From an uncultured Candidatus Nemicrothrix sp. (GTDB taxonomy: Bacteria > Actinomycetota > Acidimicrobiia > Acidimicrobiales > UBA8592), in assembly GCA_913046155.1 (NCBI GenBank), contig CAJWRY010000001.1, positions 30,236 through 94,235 on the forward strand: 64,000 nucleotides of DNA, in the 5' to 3' direction. The number at the start of each line of letters is the position of its first letter. Position 1 is the first letter of the stretch. This document shows positions 35,110 through 44,925 of this stretch, piece after piece. The notes under the pieces are model-generated. The model made no database searches. It was not told the DNA's origin and worked only from the letters and a program-made list of their open reading frames with translations. The position numbers and the translations under genes were made by a program.

Positions 35110-36327
35110 CTATCTCAGTGCTTGATAGACGACAGCTTTGAGTTCTCTACGAATGGGATAAAAGCTTGATGGCATAAACTGTGTCATGAACACACAAGTC
35201 AGTTCTTCCTTAGGATCAACCCAGAATCTTGTGCTTGCTGCCCCACCCCAAGCAAATTGCCCCTGTGACCCTAGAGCCGCGTTAGCTATTGGGTCTTGCA
35301 GAACTGAAAATCCTAAACCAAATCCCATTCCTTCCATAGCTGTCTCAGAAAATGTTGATTGCCCAAAGTCATTTAACGTTGTTTGGTTCGGCAAATGATT
35401 TGATGTCATGAACTCAAGTGTTTTACGCCCAATTACCCGCTTCCCTTCAAGTTCTCCACCATTCATTAGCATGGTTACGAATCTTTGGTAGTCATCAGTA
35501 GTTGATACGAGCCCACCACCTCCAGATAAGAAGGTTGGTTTTGCAAGATAATGACTTGACTCCCAATTATCGATTCTCGTTAACGGATTTTCTTTGGTGA
35601 ACGCATAATTTGAAGTGAAGCGATCTATATTCTCATCACTGACTTGAAACGCAGTATCTATCATTCCTAACGGTGTAGTTATGTGCTGTGAAATATATTC
35701 ATCAAGAAATATTCCGCTTATAACTTCGACGAGCCGTCCGCAAACATCAGTTGACATTGAGTAATTCCAACTTGTTCCGGGATCAAACAAAAGAGGCATC
35801 TCTGATAGACGCTTAACTGTTTCCTCAAGGTTAGGTTGCTGATCATCATTCAGACGCATCGCTATGCTTCCCAAATTTGAGCTCCTGTACATTTTGTCCA
35901 AGTTGTTTGAAAAGTGAAAGGCATATGTCAGTCCGGATGTGTGCATTAACATATCGCGCATGGTTAGCGGAGTCTGCGCAGGACGCAGAACAGGATTTAA
36001 GTATGAACCTCCGATTAATACCTGAGGGTCAGAGAATTCAGGCAGAAATTTCTCTACCTTATCCTCAAGAAGAAAGAGTCCCTGTTCATAAAGTTGCATT
36101 AAGGCAATAGAGGTAATCGGTTTCGTCATTGAATAAATACGAAAGACCGAATTATCCTGGAGATCACGACCTGTCTCGATATCTGCTTTTCCAACGGTAT
36201 GCCGAAGAACAACTTCGCCACGGTGACTTATCTGGACTTGAGCACAAGGGAATTTATTATCACTGACGTAACGGTCGCATAATTCAGTCACACGATTTAA
36301 TCTTTTGCCATCAAATCCAGTACTCAT
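35110..36327 (-). CDS. Serine beta-lactamase-fold hydrolase (esterase-like)
   Basis: A 405-residue class C beta-lactamase superfamily protein. The nucleophile motif S67-M-T-K70 and the tyrosine base Y189 are present in a Y-S-M-S context instead of Y-x-N, and a W-G-G segment replaces the K-T-G box. There is no signal peptide, so it acts in the cytoplasm, unlike periplasmic beta-lactamases. Homologues are often esterases (EstB-like). A strong AAGGGAG precedes the ATG. It is separated by 3 bases from the CoA-transferase and divergent from glnS. Confidence 0.88.
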   Translation of the reverse strand: MSTGFDGKRLNRVTELCDRYVSDNKFPCAQVQISHRGEVVLRHTVGKADIETGRDLQDNSVFRIYSMTKPITSIALMQLYEQGLFLLEDKVEKFLPEFSDPQVLIGGSYLNPVLRPAQTPLTMRDMLMHTSGLTYAFHFSNNLDKMYRSSNLGSIAMRLNDDQQPNLEETVKRLSEMPLLFDPGTSWNYSMSTDVCGRLVEVISGIFLDEYISQHITTPLGMIDTAFQVSDENIDRFTSNYAFTKENPLTRIDNWESSHYLAKPTFLSGGGGLVSTTDDYQRFVTMLMNGGELEGKRVIGRKTLEFMTSNHLPNQTTLNDFGQSTFSETAMEGMGFGLGFSVLQDPIANAALGSQGQFAWGGAASTRFWVDPKEELTCVFMTQFMPSSFYPIRRELKAVVYQALR

Positions 36328-36406
36328 TTCGCTCCCTTAAAAGCCTTTTATACGACTAAAGTCTAGACTGACATAATTCATTCCTTAAAATAGCGAGTTT
36401 ATTAAT

Positions 36407-38101
36407 ATGACGTCAGATGTTGAACAACAGCCAAAGAAGGCGGATTTCATCAGAGATTCGGTCAAAGCTGACATATCTTCGCAAAGGCACTCCGGCAGGG
36501 TTCAGACCAGATTTCCACCTGAGCCAAACGGCTACTTACATGTAGGGCACGCTAAATCAATATGTCTTAATTTTGGCATTGCTGAAGAGTTTGGCGGACT
36601 TTGCAACTTACGTTTTGATGACACGAATCCTGAGACGGAAAATGTTGAGTTCGTAAATTCAATTCATCATGATATTGAATGGCTCCTTGGCAAGGCATTA
36701 TCTACCGACCCAGTATTTGCTTCCGATTATTTTGAGAATATGTTTGAGTGGGCAATCACACTGATTACAAAAGGCAAGGCATACGTAGATGACCAAGATG
36801 CCACCACAATTTCTGAGCTAAGGGGTTCTTATACGAAAGCCGGTGTGGATAGTCCTTTCCGAGAAAGGAGTCCTGAGGAGAATCTAGAACTATTCCTAAA
36901 GATGAGAGACGGCGGATTTCCTGAGGGTAGTTGTGTCCTAAGAGCCAAAATAGCCATGGATCATGAAAATATGAATATGCGTGACCCTGTTCTCTACCGG
37001 ATCAGGAAGAAGTCTCACTTCCGCACCGGTAGCAAATGGGTTATTTACCCTACCTATGATTGGGCACATGGCCAGTCAGATGCATTAGAGAAGGTAACGC
37101 ATTCCCTCTGCACGCTTGAATTTGAGTCTCATAGATTGCTATACGATTGGTTTCTCGATCAACTTGAAGTGCCATTTGCTCAACGGCCTTACCAAACTGA
37201 ATTTGCTCGACTAAATTTCACTCATACTGTCTTATCTAAACGGCTTTTAAAGAAACTAGTTGAGGATGAAGTGGTTGAAGGTTGGGATGACCCACGAATG
37301 CCAACAATTTCTGGCCTGAGAAGAAGGGGCTACCCATCAAAATCTATACGAGACTTTTGCCAACATATCGGAATAGCGAAGACCAACAGTACTCATGAAA
37401 TTGAACTTTTAGAGTCATTTGTTAGAACTGAACTCAATCAATCCTCACAAAGGAGAATGGCGGTGATTGACCCCGTAAGACTAACGATCACGAACTGGCC
37501 GGAAGGAACGACTGAATATAGGACTGCAATTAATAATCCAGAGGACGAGAGTGCGGGAACAAGAGAGGTACCTTTCTCTGGGCAACTTTTCATAGAGCGC
37601 GAGGACTTCATGGAAGATCCACCAGCGAAATTCTTCCGCTTGTCACCAGGTAGAGAGGTTCGACTACGGTATGGATACTTTGTAACATGCACAGACATCG
37701 TAAAAGATAAGTCTGGAAAAGTCGTAGAGATTCTTTGCACATATGACCCTGAAACTAGTGGCGGAAAAGCTCCTGACGGGCGAAAGGTCAAGGCGACAAT
37801 ACATTGGGTTGAGCAGACTAATTGCATTAGAGGTTCGGTAGCTACATACGATCGCCTATTCTCCTCTGAGAGACCTGATTTACTTGACGACCCTTTCGAG
37901 GACTTGAATAAAGAGTCCTTAAAAATTCTTGAATCTGCTGTTTTCGAACCAGCAGTAGCTGACATAGCAAACGGTGAGGCAGTTCAATTTGAAAGACTCG
38001 GGTACTTCTGCCGTGACGAATCCCAATTAAACCTTTTCCATCGCACCGTCGGACTCCGAGATGAGTGGGCTAACATCCAAAAACGCAACAAATCTAAATA
38101 G
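36407..38101 (+). CDS. glnS: Glutaminyl-tRNA synthetase
   Basis: A 564-residue class I tRNA synthetase. P-P-E-P-N-G-Y-L-H-V-G-H is at residues 37-48 (HIGH box), and V-L-S-K-R at 275-279 is the KMSKS-equivalent of GlnRS. The C-terminal part shows the two beta-barrel anticodon-binding region. Presence of GlnRS means glutaminyl-tRNA is made directly, which is unusual in most actinobacteria and informative for the host. It starts downstream of an 79-base divergent spacer and ends overlapping the convergent PhyH gene by 8 bases. Confidence 0.96.
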   Translation: MTSDVEQQPKKADFIRDSVKADISSQRHSGRVQTRFPPEPNGYLHVGHAKSICLNFGIAEEFGGLCNLRFDDTNPETENVEFVNSIHHDIEWLLGKALSTDPVFASDYFENMFEWAITLITKGKAYVDDQDATTISELRGSYTKAGVDSPFRERSPEENLELFLKMRDGGFPEGSCVLRAKIAMDHENMNMRDPVLYRIRKKSHFRTGSKWVIYPTYDWAHGQSDALEKVTHSLCTLEFESHRLLYDWFLDQLEVPFAQRPYQTEFARLNFTHTVLSKRLLKKLVEDEVVEGWDDPRMPTISGLRRRGYPSKSIRDFCQHIGIAKTNSTHEIELLESFVRTELNQSSQRRMAVIDPVRLTITNWPEGTTEYRTAINNPEDESAGTREVPFSGQLFIEREDFMEDPPAKFFRLSPGREVRLRYGYFVTCTDIVKDKSGKVVEILCTYDPETSGGKAPDGRKVKATIHWVEQTNCIRGSVATYDRLFSSERPDLLDDPFEDLNKESLKILESAVFEPAVADIANGEAVQFERLGYFCRDESQLNLFHRTVGLRDEWANIQKRNKSK

Positions 38102-39275
38102 CAGCTCGTTCTTCTGGGGTTCGCACTCTTCCATCTCCATGATTGAAGAGAACATCGTTATAGCCTTTGCCTTCAGGCAGAGCATTTAAGTACTCAGATT
38201 TATGGAAACTTACGTAAACAGTTCGTCGGCACTTACCTGATTTAGTTGGCGGTGGGGCTACATGCAATGTATGCCCGTAGTGGATAGTTACATCTCCTGG
38301 ACTTGCAGAGATTGGAACAGCTTTATCACTCACCTCAGCAACGTCTAGACCGCCAGAGTAACGATGTGATCCCGGCAGAAATATCAGTTGCCCGGACTCC
38401 TCGTTAGCCTCATCAAGTTGAACCCCAATGTTTAAACCAGGACAAATGAGAGGGTGGCCTCCCATTCCACAATCACGATGCCATGGAAGGTCAGATAGTC
38501 CCTGCTCTATTTCAGGAACTTTCATTACAACAGAGATACCGTCGCCATGATCTGGAGTTGGGAACAATTTCTCTTCTGCAAGACTTGCGAGATTTAGTAA
38601 ACGTTCATCGTTTGGCAATTGTGAAAACTGGTCTGAGCCTATATTGAGGTACGTAACTCTGCAGCAGTGTTCATCTCCACTTTTATCTGTTGCCCACCAA
38701 GATCTCTTATCTTCCACGGACGCTGCTGACTTCCGTTCCTCGATTTCGCTTGACATGAGTTCTATCTCATTAGCGCTGAAGACATTCTTAACCAGAATAA
38801 ACCCCAGTTTACTTAATGAATCCCGCATTTTTCTGCGATCAGAACCGTAGTCAAATACGTGGGATCCTTCGCTAGGTATATCCTCATTAGAAAAGATTGG
38901 GCGGCTGTTATAAAGAGCTTGAAGAGGCGCTTCCCATGCAGCTACGTGATTAAATTGACCTGCAATAAGTGAAATTTTATTTTGCAAAATCAAACCCATC
39001 ATGGACCAAGATTCACTTGCAAGATTTTCCCACGTTTCTCTATCAGTGCGTAAGATTACCTTCGCTTCATCAGCATTTTTGTCTAACTCTATTCCTTTAT
39101 TAGTAGAAGAGAGCCTGAACTCATGATTTTCACCTAATTTCACGCCAAGAGACCGCCCAATTCCAACAGAGAGCGCCGCTTGCTTTCCAAGCGTTCCTCC
39201 ACCGGCTTCATTAAGTACATGTTCATGAAGTTCTGCGATACTGCGCTGGGGAAAGAATGTGGCATCAACTTGCAT
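38094..39275 (-). CDS. SCP2-like domain fused to phytanoyl-CoA dioxygenase-like domain
   Basis: A 393-residue fusion. Residues 1-115 resemble an SCP2 sterol/lipid-binding domain (hydrophobic pocket pattern E-L-H-E-H-V-L and later L-T-x-x-x-E-T-W). Residues about 125-390 are a PhyH-family Fe(II)/2-oxoglutarate dioxygenase with W-H-R-D as the HxD iron site, a distal histidine in G-H-T-L-H-V-A-P-P and R-R-T-V-Y binding 2-oxoglutarate. A lipid-delivery domain attached to a hydroxylase suggests a lipid or acyl-CoA substrate. It follows another PhyH gene and an SDR on the reverse strand. Confidence 0.8.
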   Translation of the reverse strand: MQVDATFFPQRSIAELHEHVLNEAGGGTLGKQAALSVGIGRSLGVKLGENHEFRLSSTNKGIELDKNADEAKVILRTDRETWENLASESWSMMGLILQNKISLIAGQFNHVAAWEAPLQALYNSRPIFSNEDIPSEGSHVFDYGSDRRKMRDSLSKLGFILVKNVFSANEIELMSSEIEERKSAASVEDKRSWWATDKSGDEHCCRVTYLNIGSDQFSQLPNDERLLNLASLAEEKLFPTPDHGDGISVVMKVPEIEQGLSDLPWHRDCGMGGHPLICPGLNIGVQLDEANEESGQLIFLPGSHRYSGGLDVAEVSDKAVPISASPGDVTIHYGHTLHVAPPPTKSGKCRRTVYVSFHKSEYLNALPEGKGYNDVLFNHGDGRVRTPEERAAI

Positions 39276-39332
39276 GCCCTAAGTGTACTCTCGTTAAGCT
39301 GGCTGAGAAATTCTTTCACTTTGGTTTAATTT

Positions 39333-40250
39333 TTACAACCATTCAGACTTGAGGTGGTCCGGTATCGGTCGCACTCTAGGATACCAAGGAGAACGAAGAG
39401 GGTCACCTTCCTTTAGGGATAGAGAGAGCCCCGGTGTCAGAGGTACGGTTGGTTTCGTTTCTGGCCTGGTGGCATAACAGATATCGTCGCCATAAATTCT
39501 GATCGTGATAGCTCTTCTTCTTCCTGATGATGACGTGGGGCCACCTCCATGAAGCACACTTGGGTGAGCAATAATGATATCCCCTGGGGTGATCTCCCAT
39601 GACCGGATGTCATAGTCATCTCGGTGTTTTTCAATATCTGGTAGCGGTGGGTAGGAATCATCGTAGTGTGGGTGAGTTGGGTCTTCGGAAACTTTTGATG
39701 GGTTGAAACCATCGTAAATTAAACCTCTTTGTGAACCCGCCACATATTCTAAGCATTCTGCTTTAGTTAGGGCGTCTAGCGAAATCCAAGCTGAAGCTAT
39801 CTGGTTTCCTTGTATTGGCCAGTAAGGGGTGTCTTGATGCCAAGGTGTTCGGGCGGCATTCCCCTTTTCTTTAATGAAAAATTCATCCGAATACAGCCAC
39901 AAATTCTCAGATCCGATAAGTTTTCCGATCAGGTCCGCTACCGGAGAATCATAAACTAGTCTTCTGATCTCTGGGATGACTTCAAAGTTACGTATAGTCT
40001 CAATAAACTCGCCTTCTTCACCTTCAAAGAAAAGGTGCTTTTCTTGACTACTGTTGTTGAGTACTCGCTGCAGACCTAATTCTAGTAATAGAAGCCATTG
40101 AGGGTCGAGTGCGTTTTCCAACATGACAACTCCATCACGTTTGAATGCTGCTTTAATGTCATCTGTGATAACGGCAAGCGGATCGTCCAAAGCGATTCTC
40201 TGAGGTGATTTTAAGTTAGAAGCTCGAATCCGTGAGTTTTTGTTTTCCAT
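39333..40250 (-). CDS. Phytanoyl-CoA dioxygenase family protein
   Basis: A 305-residue PhyH-family 2-oxoglutarate/Fe(II) dioxygenase. The iron ligands are W-H-Q-D (HxD) and the later H-P-S-V-L-H-G-G, and the 2-oxoglutarate arginine is in the R-R-R-A-I-T segment. Such enzymes hydroxylate activated acyl chains or quaternary amines. It begins 2 bases after the stop of the SDR and precedes the SCP2-PhyH fusion, so a hydroxylase-dehydrogenase pathway is likely. Confidence 0.9.
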   Translation of the reverse strand: MENKNSRIRASNLKSPQRIALDDPLAVITDDIKAAFKRDGVVMLENALDPQWLLLLELGLQRVLNNSSQEKHLFFEGEEGEFIETIRNFEVIPEIRRLVYDSPVADLIGKLIGSENLWLYSDEFFIKEKGNAARTPWHQDTPYWPIQGNQIASAWISLDALTKAECLEYVAGSQRGLIYDGFNPSKVSEDPTHPHYDDSYPPLPDIEKHRDDYDIRSWEITPGDIIIAHPSVLHGGGPTSSSGRRRAITIRIYGDDICYATRPETKPTVPLTPGLSLSLKEGDPLRSPWYPRVRPIPDHLKSEWL

Positions 40251-40252
40251 GG

Positions 40253-41098
40253 TTATGACTGACGAAAATTTTGCATTAGGTCTCCAGGTAAAGACTCATC
40301 AAAGAATAACCTATCTTGAAATTTTCTCATTCCAGAAAGCCATTTCTCGGGGTTTTTGGCTTTGAATTCTGTGTAACCTTGCACTTGGTCGTGAGGAAGT
40401 ATCATAAAGCGCTCCTCTCTGATAGCTTCCATACATAACTCAGCCACATCGTTTGGCTCTATGATTCCGTCCGAACTTGCTACTCCCCCTTCTTCCCATT
40501 CTGGGTCCTCATCTTCTTTGTTATCAGGGCTGTTTGTTAGGATGTCCGTTCTAACTGCTTGAGGACACAATACAGAAACTCTTATTCCTTGGTGAAAGTG
40601 GGTAATGGAGATCCATTCAGCTAAGGAAACTGCTGCGCTTTTAGTTATTGAGTAGGAAAGGGAGCCTATTTGAGTGAGCAACCCAGCTGCAGAGGCAGTA
40701 TTTAAGAGGTAGCCACCACCGTTAGCGATCATTTGTGGCAAGACAGCGCGAGCCGCATAAATATGAGCCATTACATGGACTTCCCACATCTTTTGGATAC
40801 GTTCGTTCGTGTCTTCTAAACCTGCTGATGTAACAAATCCAGCGTTTGAACAGAACAAATCTATCGGTCCATGATCATGCTCAATCGTGGCTACCATCTT
40901 TTGGATTTGGTTTTCATTGGAGACATCAACCTCGTGAGATATTCCGTTAATCTTTTCCGCTACTTTGGTAGCATTCTCACCATTCTTGTCGGCAACGATA
41001 ACTATGCGAGCGTTTCTGCTAGCCGCGACTTCAGCGAGAGCAGCTCCAATACCTGCTCCGGCACCGGTAACTACTACTACTTTCCCTTCAATTTCCAT
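40253..41098 (-). CDS. Short-chain dehydrogenase/reductase
   Basis: A 281-residue SDR with T-G-A-G-A-G-I-G near 11-18, N-A-G near 85-87, S136 and Y149-S-I-T-K153. The C-terminus is about 30 residues longer than a minimal SDR. It is first in the reverse-strand operon with two PhyH-type dioxygenases and likely oxidises the alcohol they form. The 243-base spacer upstream, shared with the divergent SNF2 helicase, must hold its promoter. Confidence 0.9.
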   Translation of the reverse strand: MEIEGKVVVVTGAGAGIGAALAEVAASRNARIVIVADKNGENATKVAEKINGISHEVDVSNENQIQKMVATIEHDHGPIDLFCSNAGFVTSAGLEDTNERIQKMWEVHVMAHIYAARAVLPQMIANGGGYLLNTASAAGLLTQIGSLSYSITKSAAVSLAEWISITHFHQGIRVSVLCPQAVRTDILTNSPDNKEDEDPEWEEGGVASSDGIIEPNDVAELCMEAIREERFMILPHDQVQGYTEFKAKNPEKWLSGMRKFQDRLFFDESLPGDLMQNFRQS

Positions 41099-41341
41099 GG
41101 ATCTCTTCTTTCTATAGGCATGTTCTTCAATAGAAATACGTTTTCACGTTAATTCAAGTAAAGATGACTTTTTCAAATTCGGCGAATAAAAGACATTTTT
41201 CATTTTTTTCAGTACAATGTAAGTGCTGTGGCGTTATCACGTGACTTTACCCGAGAGTATTGTCCGTGAATTACGTAGCGGCTCGGACCCAAGGGTTCGA
41301 ATAAACAAGGAGAATACGTTATTAATAAAGGTAGTTCTGAC
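41099..41341. other. 243-base divergent spacer without a gene
   Basis: Largest gene-free stretch of the window, between the SDR (reverse) and the SNF2 helicase (forward). It holds a TACAAT box at 41213-41218, an 8-bp palindrome TCACGTGA at 41237-41244 and a GTCCG/CGGAC inverted pair at about 41260-41290. None is enough for a firm promoter or RNA call, though both genes must start here. Confidence 0.4.
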
Positions 41342-44300
41342 ATGACTGCTCATGAGTTTGAAATCATGGTGCAGCGACATCTTGATGGACTGACGGATGA
41401 GAATACCCTGCACAGACTGCAGAGTAATCAGTCGCGATGGGTGGAAACTCTTTTCAGGTTCCTTGAACAAACTGATAAGAGCATTACACGTGTGCGTCGA
41501 CAACATAGAGGGATTGAACGTAGAACTGTTTTGGATGACTTGAACTCAGAAGCTGATCGGATAGATAAAGTTTTAACAGATATACTCGGTCCAGCTCCCA
41601 GCCAAGAAGTTATCGCCACAGATATCGAAGAAGATGCCTCTAAAGCTCAAATCCAGCTCGCATGGAGAGACGGAAGGCTCATTGCGTGGCTAGGTGCACA
41701 TAAATCTCAAACATTTGGACATGAAACCATCCTGGATAGCCTTGGACGCATTGGAGCGAACTCTATTGAATGGAGCGCCTCTGACGACCTGCAACTTCCT
41801 AACGAGCAATCAGCTCCCTGCGTGTCCGCACCTATTTCTTCAACCTTAGGGTGGCTCGTATCCCTTGGCAGTGATCGACCTGATTCGGTTGGGGCAACAT
41901 CAATTTGGATGGGGTTAGCTGCAGGTTTAGCTGTGAAACTGGTTGTTGAGGGGAAAATTTATCCAGCCCTACACGAAGTAGGAGGTACTCATAATTCTGA
42001 TTCAGGTGATGCTCTATTCCATGTGAGGTGGTCCCCTGCTCTGATTGATTTGGATGCCCACGCAGCGCTTGTCGCTTCGACTCCAAGTGCTGTAATGCTT
42101 GCATGCGATGAGACAGACCGTCATCGTTTCGTTGGAAAAGTTTTATCAGATTTAACTGATTCAATTGTTCGCATGGCAGCGGGTCAAGTCAAACTTCCTT
42201 ATGCTCCTGCTGATATTAAATCAAGGGAAGATTTCGGTGAGATGGTTGTAGCGGGCCTTGATGGAATGGCTTTTCGAGGCAATTCGGATTACGGATCAGA
42301 TATCTCTAGAAGACTTAATCAGTGGGCTGTTCCAGTAACAGGCATCGAGAAGCTCCGCCTCTTGGTTCGCCTCAGCCCTCCTGATGATTCAGGAGCTTGG
42401 CTAAGCGAAGTGCTCGTTCCAATTGAGTCTGGCGGCCTGGAACCTATTGAAATAACTATAAATACTGGGAGTGAAACCCGGCGCAAACTAGTAAATAAGC
42501 AGATTTCACGACTGGAACGTCTTTTCCCTGAACTATTAAGACCTGGAGGTCGAAGGCGGGGTGAAGTTCTTCTCTCACAATCAGAGGCTTGGGATTTGAT
42601 GACCCATACTGGCGAGAAACTTAAAGCGGCAGGGTTTGACGTTGAAGTTCCTGCTATGTCGAAACGAAAGGCGACTCCAATATTACGGATCACAGCAGAA
42701 TCACAAGAAACCATGGTAAGTGCGCAGCAACTTGCTGATATCAGTTGGAGTGCCGTGTTTGATGATGTTGAACTTAATGCCGAGGAGATAGAGCGTCTTG
42801 CAAGTGAAGCTCGACCGCTTGTTGAGTCTAAAGGACAATGGATTGAATTAGATAAAGCTGATCTTGCAGAAGCAGCCGCAGCGCTTGCTGAATACTCTAA
42901 GAAAACTCAAATGAGCGGAGCGGAAATGCTTCGCCATGCTTTGGGTCTTGAGGGGCGCGCCCTCGGAGGCATCACGCTTGATGGTGACGGGTGGGCCGCA
43001 GATTTATTGCGAAGCGTAAAGGACTTACCGGAGAACCCTATTACGAAGCCCGAAGGCTTTGTGGGCGAACTTCGCTCATATCAAGCAGATGCTTTAGCAT
43101 GGATCAATTTCCTTGACAACGCTGGTTTAGGAGGATGTCTTGCGCTTGATATGGGCTTAGGGAAAACTCCCACAACATTAGCTAATCTAGCTAACACTCC
43201 CCGTCCAGAACCTGGCCTCGTGATTGCTCCACCAGCTGTAGTCGGGAACTGGAGAGTTGAGGCAACTAGGTTTGTCCCTGATGCTTCAGTACTGGTTCAT
43301 CATGGCCCTAATAGAGCTAAGGGAGATAAGTTGAAGAACGCAGTAGCTAAACATGACATTGTTATAACTACATATGGGACTGCTGTCAGAGATATTGACC
43401 AGCTCAAAGAAATTCAATGGTCAAAGGTAGTTCTTGATGAAGCACAAGCAATTAAGAATCCCGCAGCTGAGACTTCGCAACAATTACGGAAGTTAAATGC
43501 CCATTCACGAATTGCTCTAACGGGAACGCCGATAGAAAACGGTTTGGGTGACCTATGGTCAATTCTAGACTGGGCAAATCCGGATCTTCTTGGCCCTCGA
43601 AATCAGTTCATTGCCCAACTTACGCCTGAGAAACGTATTGAATCAGGAAATGAAAATGCATTGAAGGCATTAAACGGGATCATGGTCTACCGGCGAACGA
43701 AATCTGAGCCTTTAATCGCAGCTGAACTTCCAGACAGAATTGATGAGCTTGACCATTGCGCTATGACTGCTGAACAAATAGGACTATACAAAGCTGTCGT
43801 CGATAGTTTGATAGAAGAAACGGAAATGACTAAAGCCGGGTCACCTCAGAGAAAAGGTGCTGTTCTTGCCGCCATTACTGCTTTGAAGCAAATATGTAAT
43901 CATCCATTAAATTACCAAGATGATGGGCTCGGAATTGAGGGTCGATCTGGGAAGTTAGAACGACTCTACGAGATAATGGAAACTGTGTTTGCTGCCGATG
44001 AACGTGTTTTGGTGTTCACACATTTTGCAACTTGGGGTGAACGCCTTGCCACTCATCTCACTGAGCGCTATGAATTGCCAATTCATTGCTACCACGGTGG
44101 TTTGGGGAGATCTGCTCGCGATCAAATGGTTGATAGTTTCCAGAAAGGGAAGGGTCGAGGTGCTATGGTTCTGTCTCTTAAAGCTGGAGGGACGGGCTTA
44201 AATTTGACCGCAGCAAATCATGTTGTCTTATATGACCGGTGGTGGAATCCTGCAGTTGAGGATCAAGCCAGAGACAGAGTCTGGCGTATTGGACAGAAAA

Positions 44301-44515
44301 ATACTGTTATCGCCCACCGGCTAATTTGCCCGGGAACCGTTGATGAACGTGTCGAGGAAGTTGTTGCGGGGAAACGGCAAATAGCTAACTTAGTTCTGCC
44401 GAAATCCAGTTCAATTGGTGACCTTGACGCTACCCAGTTGCAAGAAGCTTTGGGAATTGATGCTGACTCGTTGCTTGCGTTTGAATCGGCGCAAGGAAAT
44501 GGAGAAGCTTCATGA
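41342..44515 (+). CDS. SNF2/HepA-family helicase (DEAD/DEAH-like ATPase)
   Basis: A 1057-residue Swi2/Snf2 ATPase. The Walker A motif D-M-G-L-G-K-T is at 603-609, D699-E-A-Q is the Walker B/II box, and the C-terminal helicase lobe has L-K-A-G-G-T-G-L-N-L and Q-A-R-D-R-V-W-R-I-G-Q. The first 550 residues form a large accessory domain typical of bacterial SNF2 proteins and carry no motif I recognise. These proteins remodel DNA-protein complexes or RNA polymerase (RapA/HepA type) in the cytoplasm. The next gene overlaps by ATGA and is likely a dedicated partner. AAAGG lies about 10 bases before the ATG. Confidence 0.95.
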   Translation: MTAHEFEIMVQRHLDGLTDENTLHRLQSNQSRWVETLFRFLEQTDKSITRVRRQHRGIERRTVLDDLNSEADRIDKVLTDILGPAPSQEVIATDIEEDASKAQIQLAWRDGRLIAWLGAHKSQTFGHETILDSLGRIGANSIEWSASDDLQLPNEQSAPCVSAPISSTLGWLVSLGSDRPDSVGATSIWMGLAAGLAVKLVVEGKIYPALHEVGGTHNSDSGDALFHVRWSPALIDLDAHAALVASTPSAVMLACDETDRHRFVGKVLSDLTDSIVRMAAGQVKLPYAPADIKSREDFGEMVVAGLDGMAFRGNSDYGSDISRRLNQWAVPVTGIEKLRLLVRLSPPDDSGAWLSEVLVPIESGGLEPIEITINTGSETRRKLVNKQISRLERLFPELLRPGGRRRGEVLLSQSEAWDLMTHTGEKLKAAGFDVEVPAMSKRKATPILRITAESQETMVSAQQLADISWSAVFDDVELNAEEIERLASEARPLVESKGQWIELDKADLAEAAAALAEYSKKTQMSGAEMLRHALGLEGRALGGITLDGDGWAADLLRSVKDLPENPITKPEGFVGELRSYQADALAWINFLDNAGLGGCLALDMGLGKTPTTLANLANTPRPEPGLVIAPPAVVGNWRVEATRFVPDASVLVHHGPNRAKGDKLKNAVAKHDIVITTYGTAVRDIDQLKEIQWSKVVLDEAQAIKNPAAETSQQLRKLNAHSRIALTGTPIENGLGDLWSILDWANPDLLGPRNQFIAQLTPEKRIESGNENALKALNGIMVYRRTKSEPLIAAELPDRIDELDHCAMTAEQIGLYKAVVDSLIEETEMTKAGSPQRKGAVLAAITALKQICNHPLNYQDDGLGIEGRSGKLERLYEIMETVFAADERVLVFTHFATWGERLATHLTERYELPIHCYHGGLGRSARDQMVDSFQKGKGRGAMVLSLKAGGTGLNLTAANHVVLYDRWWNPAVEDQARDRVWRIGQKNTVIAHRLICPGTVDERVEEVVAGKRQIANLVLPKSSSIGDLDATQLQEALGIDADSLLAFESAQGNGEAS

Positions 44516-44925
44516 CTAGAAGAAATGCGACTAGGGGTTCGTCCGCTGCTCAACCTATGAATACGACGGGCAGGAAAAAGCGACGTAGGAACAGAAATAG
44601 AGCAGACCCAAAAAAGTTTTGGGGAAACAAAGAGGCTCTTCCGTTGCCTGTTCATGATGTGGAAGTTCCGTCGACAACGCAAGCTGTTTTGGACTCTTTG
44701 GGGAAACCTCCTATACCGGGACAGGAAGTGCCCTCTTTGGAATATTTAGGCGAGATCTATAACCGTTCAGCAGGACTAGCGTTCGCGCTGGCTGCTGCCG
44801 GAGGACTTGATAAATCCCTTCCTGACGGCATTGATCAAGAACTAGACCCTGTTAATACTATTAATGACGATGATCCCTATAATATTCTTCGACCTGAAGA
44901 TGATATTGATGGGAATCGTATTTAA
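44512..44925 (+). CDS. Small unknown protein with basic N-terminus, coupled to SNF2 helicase
   Basis: A 137-residue protein, not recognised. The N-terminal 30 residues are very basic (R-K-K-R-R-R-N-R-N-R), suggesting nucleic-acid contact. The middle (about 70-95) is hydrophobic and helical, and the tail is acidic (D-D-D, E-D-D-I-D). Its ATG overlaps the helicase stop by ATGA. Its stop overlaps the convergent DUF2797 stop by 4 bases. It probably works with the helicase, but no function can be stated. Confidence 0.75.
   Translation: MTRRNATRGSSAAQPMNTTGRKKRRRNRNRADPKKFWGNKEALPLPVHDVEVPSTTQAVLDSLGKPPIPGQEVPSLEYLGEIYNRSAGLAFALAAAGGLDKSLPDGIDQELDPVNTINDDDPYNILRPEDDIDGNRI

Noticed and set aside
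41213..41218. TACAAT as a -10 promoter box
   Set aside because: No acceptable -35 sequence at 16-18 bases upstream, so it is left as a possibility only.
41291..41304. GGGTTCGAATAA resembling a tRNA T-loop
   Set aside because: The flanking bases cannot form the T stem and no acceptor, D or anticodon arms were found.
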